A stretch of DNA of 64,000 nt from Curtobacterium ammoniigenes NBRC 101786 (lineage in GTDB: Bacteria; Actinomycetota; Actinomycetes; Actinomycetales; Microbacteriaceae): NCBI RefSeq assembly GCF_001571045.1, contig NZ_BCSV01000001.1, positions 744,001-808,000 on the forward strand, written 5' to 3'. This document shows, in pieces, positions 60,945 through 64,000 of this stretch. The notes below the pieces were generated by a model, which was not told the DNA's origin, did no database searches, and worked only from the letters and a program-made list of their open reading frames with translations. The position numbers and the translations under genes were made by a program. Position 1 is the stretch's first letter. Each line of letters begins with the position of its first letter.

Positions 60945-61039
60945 GTGACCGCCGTGACCGCCGGGACCGCCGTGACCGGCGTGACCGCGGTGACTGCGTG
61001 ACCGCCGTGACCGGCGTGACCGGCACCGTAGTGACCGGG
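60945..61039. repeat. 9-bp tandem repeat array upstream of aroD
   Basis: Nine head-to-tail copies of GTGACCGCC or close variants run from 60945 to 61024, one shortened to 8 bases, with a further copy at 61031-61039. The array begins 14 bases upstream of the aroD start. Copy-number change by slippage is possible. Confidence 0.75.
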
Positions 61040-61058
61040 GTCTTACCCGGGACCGCTG

Positions 61059-61352
61059 TCAGTCGGCGTCCGGTTGTGGCTCGCCGAGTGCGCGGCGCAG
61101 TGCGACCAGCGCCATCGGTTCGTCGCGCCGGTCAAGGAGGACCGAGTAGGAGCCGTCCGGTGTGACGAACACGATCGTGCACGCGTCGATCTCGGCAGGG
61201 GCACTGAACCACCGCTCGACCTGCGCCATGGGCACCGCGACGAGGTCGGCCCGTCGATAGTTCGTCTCGGCCTGAACCTCGCCGTCGCGCACCCGGAGGC
61301 GGCCGACGACTCCCCGCCACAGAAGCTGCAGTTCGAGCGTCGGATCCGGCAC
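61059..61352 (-). CDS. Small hypothetical protein
   Basis: A 97-residue soluble protein from a GTG at 61352. It looks like an alternating beta-strand protein: LELQLLWRGVVGRLRVRDGEV, LVAVPMAQVERWFSAPAEI, CTIVFVTPDGSYSVLLDRR. There is no membrane segment or signal. I recognise no family. It is encoded just upstream of the aroD repeat region on the same strand. Confidence 0.6.
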   Translation of the reverse strand: MPDPTLELQLLWRGVVGRLRVRDGEVQAETNYRRADLVAVPMAQVERWFSAPAEIDACTIVFVTPDGSYSVLLDRRDEPMALVALRRALGEPQPDAD

Positions 61353-61497
61353 GCGGCGATCCTATGGGCGTCAGCGCGTCGCTTCTCGATGGGTTGCGTG
61401 GCTTCGCGCAATGCGGCCACGCTCGCGCGATCGGGACACGGCGGCGCCCCGTGCGGGCGGAATTGCGCGTCTGCGCCGGGCGGGAGCCCGCGTCGAC

Positions 61498-63048
61498 TCA
61501 CGGCGCAGGCGGCCCCGACCGCGATCGTCGTGCCGGTCGGTCGATCAGCGGATACGGACCGGTGATCCCATCTCGCAGGGCCGCGAGACGGAGGATCCGC
61601 TCGCGTTGCAGGAACCAGCCGGCGATGAGCAGCGGGATCACAATGACGAGCGAGGCGATCGTGTACGTGCCGATCGGGAAGTCGACAGCCATCAGGACGA
61701 CGACTGCCGCGAGGAACCCGAGGGTCAGCCATGACGTCACAGGAGCGCCGGGGAGGCGGAACGTCGGTTCCTTCGCCCGTCCTTGCTTCGCCCAGGACCG
61801 CAGACGCATTTGACAGAGGATGATCGTGCCCCAGGCGGTGATGATGCCGAGGCTGGCGATGTTGAGCGCGATCTCGAATGCCTGACCAGGGACGAACAGG
61901 TTGAGGATGACGCCAGCGAAGGTGAACGAGGCGGTGAGCAGGATGCCCGCGAAGGGGACACCTCCGCGCGACATTCGTGTCGTCCATTGCGGGGCAGAAC
62001 CGTTCATGCCCATGGAGTGAAGCGCGCGGCCGGTCGAGTACAGACCGGCATTGAGCGATGACAGCGCGGCGGTGAGGACGACGAAGTTCATCACACCGCC
62101 GACGATGCTGCCCACTTGCGGGTTGCCGATGGACGAGAAGAACGTCACGAACGGGCTCTCGTTCGCGCGGAACGCCGTATAGGGCAGCAGGAGCGAGAGC
62201 AGGACGATCGACCCGACGTAGAAGACCGCGATGCGGAGCACCACCGAGTTGATCGCCCGCGGGATCACCTTCTCCGTGTTCTGCGTCTCGCCCGATGCCG
62301 TCCCGACGAGCTCGATCGCCGCGTAGGCGAAGACGACGCCCTGCACCACGATCACCGCCGGGAGCACTCCAGTCGGGAACAGGCCGCCGTTCGCTCCCCA
62401 GATCGAGAGGCCGGTCTGCACGTGGTGACCGCCGGCCTCCACCGGGAACGCGAAGAAGAGCCAGATGAGTGCGATGACGAGGAACGCGATGAGCGCGGCG
62501 ACCTTGATGAGCGCGAACCAGAACTCGAGCTCACCGAACACCTTCACGGCGACGAGATTCGCGGCGAGGACGACGACGAGCGCGGCGAGTGCGAGCGCCC
62601 ACTGCGGAGCCGCCGTGAACGCCGACCAATAGTGCAGGTAGGTGGCGACCGCGGTGGTGTCGACGATCGAGGTCATCGCCCAGTTGAGGAAGTACATCCA
62701 GCCGGCGGCGTATGCGAACTTCTCGCCGTAGAACTCCCGCGCATAGGAAATGAACGAGCCCGACGACGGGCGATGCATGACCAGCTCACCGAGCGCGCGC
62801 AGGATGAAGAAGGCGAACACCCCCGCGACCAGGTAGACCAGCGCGAGTGCTGGACCGGCGGAATGCAGTCGGCCGCCAGCGCCGAGGAAGAGTCCGGTGC
62901 CGATCGCCCCACCGATCGCGATCATCTGCACTTGACGCGGCTTGAGGCCGTGCTGATAGCCGTCCTGCTCGTGCGCGAACGCGCTCGGCGGCGGATCGAC
63001 CGGGAGCGTTCGCTCGTGGTCGGTGGTCTGCTCAGGGTCCGCAGTCAT
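61498..63048 (-). CDS. Amino-acid permease (AnsP/CycA-type)
   Basis: APC-family amino-acid transporter of 516 residues with twelve helices. The N-terminal [28 protein letters not shown] is a typical AAT signature, and [19 protein letters not shown] matches the asparagine/aromatic/GABA permease branch. AnsP-like L-asparagine permeases are the closest group I can recall from motif content, but substrate assignment is uncertain. It stands alone, with the small membrane gene upstream. Confidence 0.87.
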   Translation of the reverse strand: MTADPEQTTDHERTLPVDPPPSAFAHEQDGYQHGLKPRQVQMIAIGGAIGTGLFLGAGGRLHSAGPALALVYLVAGVFAFFILRALGELVMHRPSSGSFISYAREFYGEKFAYAAGWMYFLNWAMTSIVDTTAVATYLHYWSAFTAAPQWALALAALVVVLAANLVAVKVFGELEFWFALIKVAALIAFLVIALIWLFFAFPVEAGGHHVQTGLSIWGANGGLFPTGVLPAVIVVQGVVFAYAAIELVGTASGETQNTEKVIPRAINSVVLRIAVFYVGSIVLLSLLLPYTAFRANESPFVTFFSSIGNPQVGSIVGGVMNFVVLTAALSSLNAGLYSTGRALHSMGMNGSAPQWTTRMSRGGVPFAGILLTASFTFAGVILNLFVPGQAFEIALNIASLGIITAWGTIILCQMRLRSWAKQGRAKEPTFRLPGAPVTSWLTLGFLAAVVVLMAVDFPIGTYTIASLVIVIPLLIAGWFLQRERILRLAALRDGITGPYPLIDRPARRSRSGPPAP

Positions 63049-63118
63049 GGCGACCAGGCTAACGGGGGCCGAGCGCGACCGGCGACATCCGATATGTCGC
63101 GGGCCGTGCTCGTCGCAA

Positions 63119-63340
63119 TCAGTCGGGCTGACGTGCTCGCAACGCTCGGTCGTCTTCGATCACGGTGCCGACAGCGACCGCGGTCGTGGCGAACCAGGCG
63201 ACCCACGTGAGCGCAAGCCGCCAGTCGCGCGGGCCGCGCCGCGTGGTCTGGAGCACGCTGTAGCCGCTCAGGATCGAACTCCAGACAGCACCGTTGAACA
63301 AGAACTTGCGCACGTCGCGCCTCCCATCGTCCCGGCTCAC
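63119..63340 (-). CDS. Small two-helix membrane protein
   Basis: A 73-residue protein from a GTG, with a basic start ([24 protein letters not shown]) and a hydrophobic helix near 45-62 ([20 protein letters not shown]). Short envelope-type proteins of this layout are common in actinobacteria. No family is recognised. Reading frame and composition are acceptable but not decisive. Confidence 0.5.
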   Translation of the reverse strand: MSRDDGRRDVRKFLFNGAVWSSILSGYSVLQTTRRGPRDWRLALTWVAWFATTAVAVGTVIEDDRALRARQPD

Positions 63341-63488
63341 GCTACCCGGGAGGGTCGGAGTCCGCGTGCAGGCGACGCGGCCTCGCGGATCGGGCGGACC
63401 TCAGGCGAACGCATCGGAACGGAAAACGCGCGCTCGGGTAGATTGACGTGTCCGTCATACCGGTACCTCGTGTTCCAGCAGGAGACCA

Positions 63489-64000
63489 ATGCGCCAGGCG
63501 ATCATCGGTGGGAGTCTCCTGGTGGCCGGTCTCATCTGTGTTGTCCTCGGACTCCTTCCCGTCCAGGCGCTGATTGCGCTCGCGGCCCGAGTGCTTCCGG
63601 TGCTCGCATTCGTGCTCGGCCTCACGATCGTGGCGGAACTCGCAGCAGCCGCAGGCGTCTTCGACGGCCTCGCCGATCTCGCTGCCCGCGTCGGTCACGG
63701 GCGCACGGCGGGACTCTGGCTCGCCGTCGTCGTCCTCGCGGTCGCGTCGACGGTGTTTCTCTCCATCGACACCACCGCGGTGCTGCTCACCCCGATCGTG
63801 ATCACGTTGGCGCGTCGCGTCGGACTGCCGCCGATGCCGTTCGCGCTGACGACCGTCTGGCTGGCGAACACCGCGTCGCTGCTCCTTCCCGTCTCGAACC
63901 TCACGAACCTCCTCGCCGTCGGCCGGATCGGTCTGAACGGTCCGATCGCCTTCGCAGGCCTGATGGCGGGCGCAGCGATCGTCTGCATCGTCGTGCCGTG
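63489..64000 (+). CDS. ArsB/SLC13-type ion transporter (N-terminal part)
   Basis: First 170 residues of a membrane transporter cut by the right edge. The ATG at 63489 follows CAGGAGACC. Helices include LLVAGLICVVLGLLPV, VLPVLAFVLGLTIVAELAAA, STVFLSIDTTAVLLTPIVI and WLANTASLLLPVSNLTNLL, the Asn/Thr-rich hairpin of the ArsB/CitM/SLC13 superfamily. The anion could be arsenite, citrate or another. No ars genes are visible beside it. Confidence 0.85.
   Translation, partial: MRQAIIGGSLLVAGLICVVLGLLPVQALIALAARVLPVLAFVLGLTIVAELAAAAGVFDGLADLAARVGHGRTAGLWLAVVVLAVASTVFLSIDTTAVLLTPIVITLARRVGLPPMPFALTTVWLANTASLLLPVSNLTNLLAVGRIGLNGPIAFAGLMAGAAIVCIVVP

Noticed and set aside
60945..61039. Repeat array as a CRISPR
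   Set aside because: Units are 9 bases, contiguous, without spacers or cas genes.

Overview
The window is 64 kb of high-GC DNA. Genes are dense, start and stop codons often overlap (ATGA or GTGA), and GTG/TTG starts are common. Families such as DUF1206, DUF2127, DUF3566, DUF4190, YcnI, CopC-CopD fusions and CtaG with a CopD-like half point to an actinobacterium. A Microbacteriaceae-like organism is my best guess, from gene content only. I saw no rRNA, tRNA, CRISPR array, prophage or insertion sequence; this looks like ordinary chromosome.

Layout. 1-2.8 kb: iron(III)-type ABC importer (permease cut by the window edge, lipoprotein binding protein). 2.9-5.2 kb: three small membrane proteins (DUF1206, PAP2 phosphatase, DUF2127). 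5.3-21.7 kb: a molybdenum-cofactor province with moaD, moaA, moeA-moaC-mogA-moaE-moeB, a fused ModB-ModC transporter plus ModA, and a membrane-anchored sulfite-oxidase-type molybdoenzyme with a possible cytochrome-b-like anchor. Embedded in it is a tightly overlapping five-gene cassette (MTA-phosphorylase-like, epimerase, GT2, DUF2064 transferase, methyltransferase) that looks like an undescribed small-molecule pathway. 21.8-35 kb: housekeeping and envelope genes (double alpha/beta hydrolase, orphan histidine kinase, GT39, Ser/Thr kinase, SDR, cold-shock protein, FetB-like permease, PIG-V-like transferase). 35-39.5 kb: LysR regulator divergent from bifunctional putA. 39.6-40.2 kb: AlkD-like protein.

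40.2-49.5 kb is a copper province: copZ-ctaG-copA, an M56 peptidase with a BlaI/CopY-type repressor, and DUF5134-ycnI-copCD. The blaI and DUF5134 promoters carry perfect CTACA-N3-TGTAG dyads, and copZ carries a degenerate version. This suggests one repressor, probably relieved by the M56 protease, controls copper export, periplasmic copper capture and copper supply to cytochrome oxidase. I regard this as the most coherent system in the window.

49.5-58.2 kb: a PNPOx-like protein, then a histidine-utilisation operon (IclR regulator; hutH, hutU, M20 hydrolase, hutF, hutI). The M20 enzyme sits where an N-formylglutamate deformylase would be expected. 58.2-64 kb: a small zinc-ribbon protein, an OhrR-like MarR regulator, acyltransferase 3, type I aroD with a 9-bp tandem repeat upstream, an amino-acid permease, small hypotheticals, and the start of an ArsB/SLC13-type transporter cut by the right edge.

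No gene-free stretch exceeds about 260 bases. The longest gaps (27811-28015, 30057-30316, 33523-33747) are divergent promoter regions in which I see no further gene.
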